A DNA stretch of 64,000 nt, from NCBI RefSeq assembly GCF_001625215.2, contig NC_030383.2:5964779-6028778 (forward strand), given 5' to 3'. A model generated the notes under the pieces. It was not told the DNA's origin, did no database searches, and saw only the letters and a list, made by a program, of their open reading frames with translations. Below are positions 35,381 to 46,300 of this stretch, piece by piece. Source of the stretch: Daucus carota subsp. sativus. Its lineage: Eukaryota; Streptophyta; Magnoliopsida; Apiales; Apiaceae. Position 1 is the first letter of the stretch. Every line of letters starts with the position of its first letter. A program made the position numbers and the translations under genes.

Positions 35381-36052
35381 TCACTCACTACGCTTGTATG
35401 ATGAATGCTTCCTAGCACCCCTTGCATTCTCATACTCAAATTTCAACACATGTGGTATATGTGAAGTATCCTTGAAATATAACACGCTCCCAATTGGACT
35501 CTCTTCGATCATAGGAAAATAAGACCTGAGCTTATAATTAACAATATAAAACCAACCCCCGCCAAGCAAAGCACCCAATGTGGCACCCGCAAACACCTGT
35601 ACAACACTATGGTATCCCAAATAAACCCTGGAAATCAAAGTAAGCACCGCCATAGGCCAAACCACAAACAGAGCCATCCCCATTTGATTTCTACTCAAGA
35701 TACCAAATTTCGTCTGCGTTAAAAGGGTATAATAAACACTAAAAAAGAACATAAATTGCGAATGACTAGAAGGCCAACCATGAGAATCACAAGATTCAAG
35801 AAGCTCACAAGTAATTGGCCTAGCTTGCTTCACAGTAGATTTGATCAGCTCATTAATAAACTGAGAAATAACTAAACCAATAGCAAAAAACAACCCTTGA
35901 AGCTCCCTTCGAAACAACAAATGACAAGTGAATCCACACAGACTAATAAAAACAGGAACAAGAGAAACCCAAGCCAAGAAATACCCAAAGTAATCACCTT
36001 TCTGGTACCTAACATGGGTCAGTGTCACAGCCTTTAATGGAATGTGAGCCAT
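35381..36052 (-). CDS. Lipid phosphate phosphatase gamma / dolichyl-diphosphatase-like
   Basis: 223-residue multi-span membrane protein of the PAP2 superfamily. The phosphatase signature is complete in this subfamily's form: KSTVKQARP (71-79), PSSH (94-97) and SRVYLGYH (141-148). The usual final Asp is Gln152, as I recall for dolichyl-diphosphatase and plant LPP-gamma proteins. Four to five hydrophobic spans surround these motifs. The family removes phosphate from lipid phosphates or pyrophosphates such as phosphatidate or dolichyl diphosphate. Arabidopsis LPP-gamma (At5g03080 by memory) is about the same length and is reported to be plastidial, but an ER dolichol role is also possible. Single coding exon; the basic tail (KHSSYKRSE) probably faces the cytosol or stroma. 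Confidence 0.9.
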   Translation of the reverse strand: MAHIPLKAVTLTHVRYQKGDYFGYFLAWVSLVPVFISLCGFTCHLLFRRELQGLFFAIGLVISQFINELIKSTVKQARPITCELLESCDSHGWPSSHSQFMFFFSVYYTLLTQTKFGILSRNQMGMALFVVWPMAVLTLISRVYLGYHSVVQVFAGATLGALLGGGWFYIVNYKLRSYFPMIEESPIGSVLYFKDTSHIPHVLKFEYENARGARKHSSYKRSE

Positions 36053-36809
36053 GAATTTGTTTCAAATTAGAATCAATCTTGAAAAGGGTCGGTTTGTAAC
36101 AGTATAAAGATCGGATCTTTATGTATATTTTGTGGGTCTAAAGAAGAATGATGATCAGGATTCAAGAATGAGGTGGCTTCTTTGTAAAGGAATCGTTGGG
36201 GTTGATCTGAAATTGGGGGTAAATCGGAGGGAAAATAGGGAAGCAATGACTCAGAGTTTTTGTATATCCTTTTGTTAAATAAAAAAGATCGAAGGTCCAG
36301 AGTGAAAAGAGTCACAGAGGAGAAGCTACATTCATGGATTTAGCACACCAACAAGTCAACAACTGTTCCACTAATATCTCATTCCACTTGCTCTGTCTCT
36401 GAGACGTATAAGTCAACGATACAGTACTTGACCTTCGACAACAAAACGCTAGTATATTAATTAAATTTTAGATTTAGATCCAAACGTTATTAATTATACA
36501 TTTATTATATTTAAAATAAATATCTGTAGAATATAAATCCTGAAGGGAAAAACGCGTCTTAATTACGTGGACTGCCCCTCTCGAGCCTCTTATTTACGGG
36601 CACTGCCATTGGTCATTAATGTCTGACACTGCTGTTTGATTTTTAGACACCCTTTCAATTATGGCTATCAAATCAAACTCTGTGTAATTATTTGACTTTA
36701 GCTCTCTAATTTCAAATTTCATTGTTCTGCTTTTGTTCTGTTTTCCCCCCACAAGCTTTCTCTGCTATAGCCTCAAGTTTCCTCCGCCATTTATCTTATT
36801 AACAAACAA
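36053..36809. other. Divergent promoter region
   Basis: 757 bp separate the phosphatase start (minus) and the start of the unrecognised gene (plus). It must hold both leaders and promoters. A long frame at 36073-36315 (minus) has no ATG and is not a convincing upstream ORF. From 36721 the sequence becomes T-rich, as in a leader, before the ATG at 36810. Confidence 0.5.
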
Positions 36810-37797
36810 ATGGATTTTTCAATGGGTCAGGTAAAGAATCAGCATATAAAATCTCTTAAATTTTTCTGTTTGTACAGTGATTTCATCAAATGAACTCTGT
36901 TTGCGCAGCCCAACAATATGTCTGGTTCTGATTCTGATGGGTTGGATCATGGTTGGATGTCTGCTGATTTTAGTTTTGATTCATCTTGGCAATCTGGTGA
37001 GTGCTCTAATAGCTGCCTGTTAAATTTTTTGTGTGGATATTTTATTTTTTGCTTGCCACGATGTTCATACTTCTATATCATATAGGCAGCGTTTTACCTT
37101 CGTTTCAAGTTGACCACACCGGGCTTGCAGCTGCTTGTGGTCACTGTTCCGGCGGCAAGCATGGTAGAACTCCTCTGTACGATGTTTCCAATCAGTCTCT
37201 CTCTGCATCTCGGCAGGTATAACAAATACTGTGAGCATTGTGAATGTATGACAGCTTATGATTTCTCTTACTTATATGTCATATGTCTTTTATTACATCT
37301 TTAGAAATCTCCTGGTCCTTCTAGAAAGTTCTGTTTAGATTCCGGTCGTGTTTTCTCCGATGAAAATAGTCCTTTTTCATGTCGTTCTACAACTAAATCA
37401 GGTAAGATAAATGTCACTGTGTCAATTATATTAACTCCTTTTTCCAGTAATGTCTAATTTCTGTCTAATGAGTTGCATATAAGTTCAAAAAGGACGGTAT
37501 GATTGTTCAGACAGAGGTTTCCCAACCTCCATGTCTAGAAGATTTGTGAGTGAAGCCGTGATTGTTGAAGAAATAAGTCTTGATCATGTAATCTCAGACG
37601 ATATTTCTGCTGTACAAGATGCGGTGTTTCGTTATAACTCCCACTACTCCTTTACATTGATAATGTTTTTTTCATACAATACTATTTTGCCTTTAGGTAC
37701 TGCTAAGAAGAGTAGTTTTAAAAGGAAATGTCGTTTTCCTGCTGATGAGGTGAATGAGAAACTTGCTTTTGGTAACTCTCTCTGCTACGTAGCCTGA
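36810..37797 (+). CDS. Unrecognised spliced gene, possibly 3'-truncated
   Basis: I do not recognise the family. Exons with good splice signals and continuous phase are 36810-36830, 36909-36996, 37086-37216, 37305-37401 and one starting at 37511. The product begins MDFSMGQPNNMSGSDSDG and is Ser-rich, with LPSFQVDHTGLAAACGHC and SGRVFSDENSPFSCRS blocks. The fifth exon either runs through to GTAKKSSFKRKCRFP or is split near 37620-37697; phase makes the border unclear. A strong donor (TTTTG|GTAACT) at 37771 implies a further exon, but what follows is a degenerate copy of the gene's own 5' end and then ISWI fragments. It may be a truncated gene or itself part of the mosaic. No enzyme motif is seen. 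Confidence 0.4.
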
Positions 37798-38000
37798 AGC
37801 TTCATCCGCCATTACTTCTTAATGACAAACGAGTGGTTTTTTCAATAGGTTAGGTAAAGATCAAACATCTAAAAACCTCTTTAATATAGTTTGGATTCCT
37901 CTCTGCAATCTGGTGACTGATTCTTGTGTTCCCTGTTAAAGTTTTTATGTATTCATTTGCGTGTTTTCTTTTTCATCCGTCTATAACGTTTTTTGCTTAG
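37781..38000 (+). repeat. Degenerate copy of the preceding gene's 5' end
   Basis: TCTGCTACGTAGCCTGAAGC, then CCGCCATTACTTCTTAATGA and GGTTTTTTCAATAGGTTAGG matches 36761-36830, the leader and first exon of the gene starting at 36810. The match resumes at GCAATCTGGTGA and CCCTGTTAAA, corresponding to the end of exon 2 and intron 2. Intron 1 and most of exon 2 are missing. The ATG is lost (ACGAGTGG where the original has AAATGG), so it is non-functional. Confidence 0.75.
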
Positions 38001-38078
38001 CTTGCGAGTGTGCGTAGCACAAGATATGATATCCGGTATGTAAATTAATTTTTGACCAATGTCAGTTGTGATGTGCAG

Positions 38079-38960
38079 AACAATCTTCATGAACTCTGGT
38101 CCCTCATGAACTTTCTACTTCGGGAGATTTTTAGTTCAACAGAAACTTTTGATGAATGGTTTGCAATCTCTGGGGAAAATGACTAGGAAGAGGTTGTTCA
38201 ACAGCTTCACAAGATACACTACTCACTGTCTTTAAGTCTGTTGTCCGCCGTTGCAATATTATGCTATTCTAATTATGTTTTTGCATATGTTAGGTCCTCC
38301 GTCCATCCCTTCCGAGAAGGTTGAAGTCAGATGTTGAGAAGGGCTTGCCTCCAAGAAGGAGACAATACTCAAGGTTGGTATGTCCCAAATGCAGAAGCAG
38401 TATTTTAAGTTTTTATTACAGAAGGATCTCTAGGTTGTAAATTTATGTAGTTTTCTTTTGTTTTGGGCTATAGTTGCTGCATTGGGTATTTTGTATTACA
38501 TCTAATTCTTTTTTGTACGTCTTTCATCAAAGTCCAATGTCTCATATATCCTATCTGTTTCACTTTTGTTATACAGGCATGAATTTCACTTCTTTAATAC
38601 AGAGGCTTACTGAGCTGTATGAAAAAGAAGTTCGCTTTCTTATTGTTGGTATAAGCTGGTTTTACAAATTTTCTACACAGATAATTGCTTTATACATTAT
38701 GTCCTATTTTGTGTGGAGACAAAAGTTTGGATGGTAATTTTGTTTTGCTCGCCGTAGCAAGTTGATCAGAAGAATCAATCAAAAGATTCAGTTGAAGCGG
38801 ATGAGCCTGAAGGTTTGCCTTTTTTTCTGTTTCTGTTATGTAGCCACGTTTTCTTTTCTTTTCTTATTTGGTAATGCCTTGAATTTCTGTTGATTATATA
38901 GATATGGGAGACCCTTTGACCACTGAGGAACAGGAAGAGAAGGAGCAGTTGCTGGAAGAG
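38079..38960 (+). pseudogene. ISWI (CHR11/CHR17-type) chromatin remodeller gene fragments
   Basis: Five exon-like pieces match plant ISWI ATPases. 38079-38213 reads [20 protein letters not shown], then [14 protein letters not shown]. 38294-38436 holds RRLKSDVEKGLPP, then VGMSQMQKQYF and LLQKDL. 38577-38648, 38758-38812 and 38902-38960 give LTELYEKEVRFL, DQKNQSKDSVEADEPE and GDPLTTEEQEEKEQLLEE. The first two come from the helicase core, the last three from just before the SANT domain; everything between is missing. There is an in-frame TAG at 38184, a one-base loss after GLPP and a two-base loss before RLTELYEK. Introns are kept, with splice-like borders, so this is a DNA copy, not a retrocopy. 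Confidence 0.85.
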
Positions 38961-38989
38961 GTGATACAGGAGTCTTTGTGGGGCTGTTA

Positions 38990-41900
38990 GTATGTTTGTA
39001 AGTTACTTGAAATTGCTCTGTGTATACTACTGCAACCATTCATATGGAGAGAATTCGTTGGTACTCTACTCGTGTCCAAGCTTTTTTCTACTAATGCGAA
39101 GCCTGACAAGAAATCAGACTTAATATATTTGTACAAATTTTGCTATCATCCGGCGAAGTATCTTCTCTGTTTAGCAATATAGTTTCATATACATTAGGCT
39201 ATATATAATTTGATGTCTGTCTGGATCTATGATCAGTGTTAAGCATGTATGATATGAAAACTATGAATATTGTTGTAGCATTAGTCTCAACAAAATGGAT
39301 CACCTCGGAATTATATTTTTTGTTTAAAATATTTTGGCAATTATGTGTGAATTTGGTTTAAACTTTTTTAATTCTTTTTATTTTTATTAAGCTTACAGTA
39401 TGTTTTTATTCATTATATTGTGTATTTTATTTCTGAATCAAATTTATTTAAAAAATAAATTATATATATAAGAATATAAATTTATTAAAATTTTGAAATA
39501 AATCAAAAATGTGAATTAAATAATAAAGGAAGAAAATTTAAAATGATTATGATTGAAAAATAAAAAAATAAGATAAAATAAGTATAATAGGATAGAAGGA
39601 ATCAAATTTGGAGGGGTTGCTCTGTCTTACTCTTCTTCTCTTACTCCTCATCAAGAGAAACTGTCAAACACACAGAGTAACAATGATGATTTTATAATAA
39701 ATGTTTGATAGGTGACTTGGTTACATACTTACATTTCTACTCCAAACTCATTACACAACATAATTATGTACTGCCGCCTAGAATAATACTTCCTCTGTAA
39801 GGACGTGAAACAGATTTTAATGCTTCAATATAGTATAATTTTACAATTTATTTTTAAAATTTTCTTTTTTTAAAAAATATGACATTTATATTTTTATATT
39901 AAAAAAAAATTTAAAAAATAAATTGTAAAACTATATATTTTATAAGAGCTTAAAAAGCTAACGTATTAAGAAGGTGTGTGGTCAACTCATCAAGTGCCTA
40001 TAGTAGTGAAATTGAGTGTCGGACATAGGACATATAGTCTGTTGCATTAACTTAGTCTTGGAGTGTGGCTATTTAAAACTTTGAAGTTAATTAATAGTAT
40101 CAGTGTAGAGTTTTCAAAGTCACAAAAATGCATTTTAATCATCAATGACTGAAGAGTGACGTTATTATAATTTAAATTAATTAATACGTTAAATTGCTTA
40201 TTTGAAGTTATAAAGTTGGTATTATATAATTTTTTTAAAGAGAAAATATGATATTTACTTTAATCTTTTATTGCTACCATCTAAATGTTCAAAATTAGAT
40301 TTCTAATTTAGGAAGATAAATTTTTGTAAGTGATTCCTCGATTTGTTAGTCTTTAGAAAATTTAATACATAACACTTCTACTTGATGTATCAAATCTCTT
40401 TTACATCCGTGACAAGAAAAATTAATAAAATTAATCAATTAATATCATTAACCATCATTATAAATTTTTAAGTATTTAATACGTTGACTTGCTTATTAGA
40501 AATTTTTAAGTCTTTCCAAATTATTTCACAAATGTTAAATTGCTAAGAAAATATAATTAAAAATATCATTTATAAAATTATATTATTGTGAATAACATAT
40601 ATTAATTAATTAATTTCAAACTATATGGTAATTACATTAAAATTTGTGTAAATCTGTAAAAACTATAATCTTCATAAAACTAAGATATAGGGGCCGTTTA
40701 GGTTAGCTTAAAAGAATTGACTTCTTACGAAGTGGAGTAGAATTGATAAGTAAATAAGTTAATAAAGTGTTTGGGAAATAAGCAGAAGCTGTGAGGGAGA
40801 AGATAGCATTCTCAGCTTCTACTTTTTTAAACAAACGGGTCAAGAGAAGCAGAAGCGAGAAGCAGTTTCTGCTTCTCTCAACCAAACAGGCTCATAATTT
40901 GACATATTTTCTATTAAATTTGAAATGATGATATTTGCTTAAAAAATATAATTTTAAATTTAATAAAATTAAAAATTAATTTATCTTTTATTATAATTTA
41001 ATATGTTAAAATTATGATAATATTTAGAAAATATATATTTAAAAATCGAGGCATGGCTGAGCGGCCATGCCAAGTAACCTTGATATAATAATTATGCAAG
41101 AATAATCAATTTTACATTACAATAATTAATAATTTGTTAATAATATCACCTCAAAATGTAAATATCTCAAGAAGTTATATAATTTTATAACAGCACGTAT
41201 TGAAAAACTTTCGTGTAAACTTTTTGTTTAACAAATCAACAGACAGCACACATTTTTAAAAATGCGAAAATCAACAAATTCAAATAGCAACAGTTCACCG
41301 TATTGAGCCAAAATCAGAAAACAAATCCCCCACCCCCAACAATTTCAAATTTTCACGATCATAAACAACTTCAATCTTATACTCATTCCTCATGGAAAGA
41401 ATTCAATTGCCACTTAGATTATTTCGCTGCATGTCACAGAACTTTTGCGGGATAAACTGAAAAAGAAAAGAATCGTCAAATAGGAACAGACAAATGCATA
41501 AGAGCAGCCTATGAAGATTGCAGAGAAACTCACAAGTTCGTTTGAAGAGCAGTCATCATAGATTAGAAACTTGAAGAAATCACATACGTATGTTGGCCAC
41601 ATCAAAACTGAACCAAAATCAAAAGATGAAGGAATGATAAAGAAAAGTGAAGTAAGAAACCCAACAGGAATTCTGTATATTGGGATATTGAAAAGTGAGG
41701 GTTCTTTCATTCAAGGAGGTATTTTTGATTAGTAACTAAACAATTCAAAATAAAACTTCCTGGACGGTTAATTGGCAATAGCGGTTGTTAATTATTTGTT
41801 TTTATTTCAGTTATGTGAACTAAAATTCGATTGTATATTACCAATAAAAATTAAATGGCTGTAAATATTTTAATCTCGGCAAAAAACCATCAGAATTGAT

Positions 41901-43371
41901 TATGTTAATTATTTGATGATCTCAATTAAATATGTGAGCCAAAAGTGAAGAGTTGGATAGAAGATAACTTAAAAAATATCATTGTTTAAGTTCTAAGTTT
42001 TTAATACGAATAAATAAATATATTTCAATTCAATCCAAAAATTAATTTGAAATAAATTATTAAGTATGTGGTCGGGTCATCCTAAGATGTGTTTCACAAA
42101 GTTATAACGCCAATTAAGTGAAAAGATAATTTTGCAATTCCCTCTTAGCGTTAGCCCAATTGTTATGCTTCGGCTCAATTGGTTAAATAAGAATGCTCAC
42201 TGTGTTTCGTATATACATATGCAGTATTAAACAGAAATTATTAGGGACTTATGATAGCACTTTAGGAAAGGCTTTTGTGTGGGTCTTTTGCTTGAAAAAT
42301 TTCCATTCAACTTTTTCACAGTACTCCTGAGTAAGAATATACCGGCGGTAGCCGGGCAAAAGTGCTAGTAATTATATATGTTTTATTGTTTATTCTCTGT
42401 CTCAACAGTTTCTTTATATTATTTTTTAACACGCATTTTGAGACTTTTATAGTATAGTTTCATAATATTTTTTAATTTTTTTTCTTTGAATATAAGTTTG
42501 ACGTTTAAATTTTTATTAAAAATGTTATGGGACGAACTATTTGATGTTTATATATTTTTAAAATATATTATTCTTTTTAATGACTAGTCCAATCTTATTT
42601 ATTCTAATATACATTTAGCTATTATATATGATATTTTAACTATTGTTATTTAAATTAGTTATGCATTTTTTATATTTAATATAATTTTTTTATTATTACT
42701 TAACATATTGACGGTTTTTGATTAACGTCAATAAAATTAGTAACAATGAACCTCGTCTATATACAAAATCAATACATAAAATTTAAATAAAACAAATCAA
42801 TACATAATAAAGATTTGTTAAAATATGTCGATCTTTACCGAGTTCACTTTCAACTCGTATCAAACAATATGTATGACACAAATTCACATCAAGATAAATC
42901 ATTTGGCATATTTTTCTTTTTAGGCATCAAAATAATCAAGTCTTTCAATGATCTATAGTATTAAAGCTTTTGTGCAGTAGAAATGTAGAATGTCTACACT
43001 GAAGCCTGCAAAATAATTGGACACTGGAGATACAAAATGGACAGAGTGCAAATAGTCCATTTCTTATTGGAGCTTATGCTCTAGGGTTTCAACATAATGT
43101 ACAGTGGCACTGACAGGTGTGAATATCATAAAATACAATATTTCTTGCATTTATGAATTTGAGATGCAGTTTGAACACTATAACATGTTTGCTCTACCTC
43201 TACAGCCACCTCAGCTCTCCTCTAAGTTTTCAAATACAGCTAACACAGTTAAAAAAACAGACGTATAAGCCATTAAAAAGGCCATCTCAAGGTTTGTTTG
43301 GTCTCCATTTACATTAAGGGCTAGCAGTTGTGACAGTAAGTTCTCATTGCTGCTCCATGGAAGGACTCCTT
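38990..43371. other. AT-rich intergenic DNA with MITE remnants
   Basis: No intact gene is recognised. Contents: Stowaway-like remnants near 39785-39975 and 42395-42540 (both with the ACGCATTTTGAGACTTTTAT- or TAAAGCTT-like interiors of that group), a possible hAT-like MITE (40690-40893), and a perfect hairpin at 41053-41074. The last roughly 400 bp are the probable 3' untranslated region of the importin gene. A 98-codon frame at 41414-41710 (minus) ends its conserved-looking part at a possible GT donor, but I cannot identify it. Confidence 0.45.
40690..40893. mobile_element. Possible hAT-like MITE
   Basis: The left end GGGGCCGTTTAGGTTAGC and the right end reversed (GAGCCTGTTTGGTTGAG) are imperfectly inverted, with AGCAGAAGC motifs inside. 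This end type is common among plant hAT MITEs. No target duplication is clear. Confidence 0.45.
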
Positions 43372-46300
43372 TTACTCATCAATCCCATAGTCCTCTCCAA
43401 AGTATTTGTCAACCAATTCATTAGCCATGTTTCTAAGGTCTTCATTTTCATGGAACTGAAATCTCTCCATGGCATCAATGCCGTCCTCTCTCTCAACAAG
43501 CTTTGGACCCTGGTCATTAGGCATCCCCCTGAGAACCTGAAGATTAAACACACCCCGCAGCCCACAAAATTATTTACATGTATGGGGGAGAAAGACCCTT
43601 GAGTTAGACTTTAACTCGCATTTAATAATTACTTAAAATGGGAACATGAAAAAATAAAGCTATAGTATCATGCATTATCGTGCTTTTGCTGATTTGTATA
43701 ATCATGCAACGTTCCTTTACAACAACGAAGCCAGCAAGCAATGATGGCTAGTTTAATACTAGGACCGACATAGTTATCAAATGTTATAACAGTGTTAGTT
43801 GTTGATGTATATAGAACAGTGTTTTTCTTACACAGGCCCAAGCAAGGGAAACAAGACCTCAGACAAGCGCAGGTACCGCAAGAGCATTGACATTTATAAA
43901 GTACAAAATGACTACAGACATCAACTCCCAGAGCTACAGATTGTCCACACCCACATAATTATCTATATTATAGAGAAATCATATATTAGCAATCAAAAAG
44001 TAGAAAAGGTAATGCAAAGAAATACAACAAACAAATCTCCGTGCAGTTACAGATAATAAAATGAGAACTAAATCACATATCAGTTAGCTGTGTAGTTTTT
44101 AGCGGATGCATTGTCAACTTTTAAGTTCTAAGGAGAGAACGGGAATTCAATTAAAGATTTATAACTCAGTAGTCACTACCAAATGAGTAACTCGATGAGA
44201 ATTGGCACAAAAAATTAAGAGAACAAATCCAGTATCATTGCATTCTTCTGTATGAGATTTGGTTGCAGGGGAGAACGGCATTACATTATAAAAAAAGTTT
44301 ATACTGAATTAACTGACGAATCTAATAATTCATTTATCAAGCCATAAATAAAGGAGAAGCTTACGTAAAGTATATTCGTCATAATTAACGAAAGAAATCT
44401 CACACAATAACTAAATTCCATAATTCGTACCAGCTCAATGAATTGAAGTCCTAGCCTTGCAGCCTCAATATCAGCAGACCTAACCAAATCGATAAAACCA
44501 CGAAGGCACCCTCTTCCGACAAGAGAAACCAAGTGGTCCGGTATCAAATAAGGTCGTCCAGAAACTGCGGTCGGGGCAACACACAGATTTCCTAGAACAT
44601 AGGCTACTTCTTTTCTTATGTCAAATGGTGCTGTTGTAAAAAGGTGCAGCAATGAAGAAACTGCCTCGCTAGAGAATATTAATTGCTTGTGTTCAATAGA
44701 CCCAGCAGCTATATTGGATAGTACCCAAGAAGCTTCCTGCAGAAAAAGGGGAGCATGTCATGAGTGTAGATTAAGTCGATTTCTAGAAAAGGTAAGTAAG
44801 ATCACTATTACCTTCTTCAATACACGGTGCTCGCTTTTCAGACATCTAATTAGTGCAGCTACAACATTATCTGCAAATGCTGTACTTTTAAGATATAATG
44901 TGTGGTCAAAGTTTCCGTTTCTCAGTCAACAAGTAATACACTTAAAAACTTGCCTGTGATTTCATGTCCAGGAACCAGGACAACATTTGTTGTGTGAGCA
45001 TCGCCAGCCACAAGATTGCCCAAACTCCGCAGTACCTAGAGAGAAAATCAATACCTTTTTAGCTTACCACTATCAGTTTATTGCTTAACATCATTAGTTT
45101 ATCTTTAAACAGACGAGATAAGATAAAGTTCTACAGAATACATGGTCTACTGTGCCCATACTTTGGGTTCGAAAGTTCACAAGCCAGATTTTGTGTAGGC
45201 TTATGCCGACTATCCAAATTAACTTATTCCCTAGGACCTACATGCCTACAAATTTAACTCGACTAGGCTCCTATCACTCGTAGGACAGCGTTCAAAAGTG
45301 GAGATAAACCCTGTCTCAGCAGATCTATTATGAATGCTTCTTAGCAATTCATAATTCATAATTCAAATTTATAAGATAATGAACATAACTTTCTAAAAGA
45401 CTAAGGCACCGATCAAGATCCAAATAAAAGGATAGATGTTTTAAATATTTATTTCCTAATAATTATCAACTGCCACATTTCCCCAAGGAAATATTTATCC
45501 TATATTATTCAGATTTACGACTTCATCTAAGTACTGTACTGGACACTTTTAACTCCCGGACATGGATACTCGATGCTACATGTTGGGCCAAAACCAAGCA
45601 ATTTACAATATATTGCCAAGTCCAACACTAGACGTATCCAAGTTGAGTCCGAGTAAATAACATTCATCTAATCCTATTATAATAAGACTAGGAAATTAAT
45701 CATAACACATTATCCATAGACATTCCCCCATAATAATTTAAACAAAGATTAGTCTATTGATCCTGCGTCCACCACCATTCTTCCCAAATGAAAAAAAAAA
45801 ATTTCATTTGCAAATCTTGATATAGCAACATCAAGTGAAGAACTTTAGAACAGTCACAAGTGCATAGACATTTTCAGGAAGAACAAAATCCGCATGTTCT
45901 TCTACCTCCATTTCCACTTTGTCATCATTAATGTGATCCACAATATGATGAAATTTCTCCATATTTCCTGCCATGGAAACATATGCATCTCCATATTCCT
46001 CATCTAAATCACCTCTGTAAGTATTTCAATAACACATATAGTGGGCATTGGGCAGTTTAACGTCCTTTGAAGCATTAGGTGTGAAAATATCATTGCAGCT
46101 TCTTCAATCCAATCAACAGGTCACTAAATAACTCTGTTGTGTTAATGATCTTGTACACTTGCAAGCCAATTCACAAGCGCATTACCAGACCACTTAGACT
46201 TCTGCCGTTTTCTTTTATCTTCATTTTTTATCATTTTCACTTGTCAGGGTTGAAACTGTTAAATTTCAAAAGAATGGGCTTGTTCTGTAGAACACAGAAG

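Noticed and set aside
36073-36315. Possible 80-codon upstream ORF before the LPP-gamma start
   Set aside because: It has no ATG at its beginning and no internal ATG; the frame is simply open leader or promoter sequence.
36810-37797. Assignment of the unrecognised gene to the XRI1 family or to a DEN-box securin-like protein
   Set aside because: Only short, loosely similar strings (for example SDENSPF) were seen. Remembered XRI1 and PATRONUS sequences do not align over any length.
41053-41074. tRNA gene or other structured RNA
   Set aside because: The stem stands alone with no cloverleaf arms or box A/B, so no RNA gene is called. No complete tRNA, rRNA or CRISPR-like array was seen anywhere in the window.
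41414-41710. 98-codon hydrophobic minus-strand frame, possible captured exon
   Set aside because: One GT donor-like site follows FLIYDDCSSNEL, but no acceptor, partner exon or known homologue could be found.
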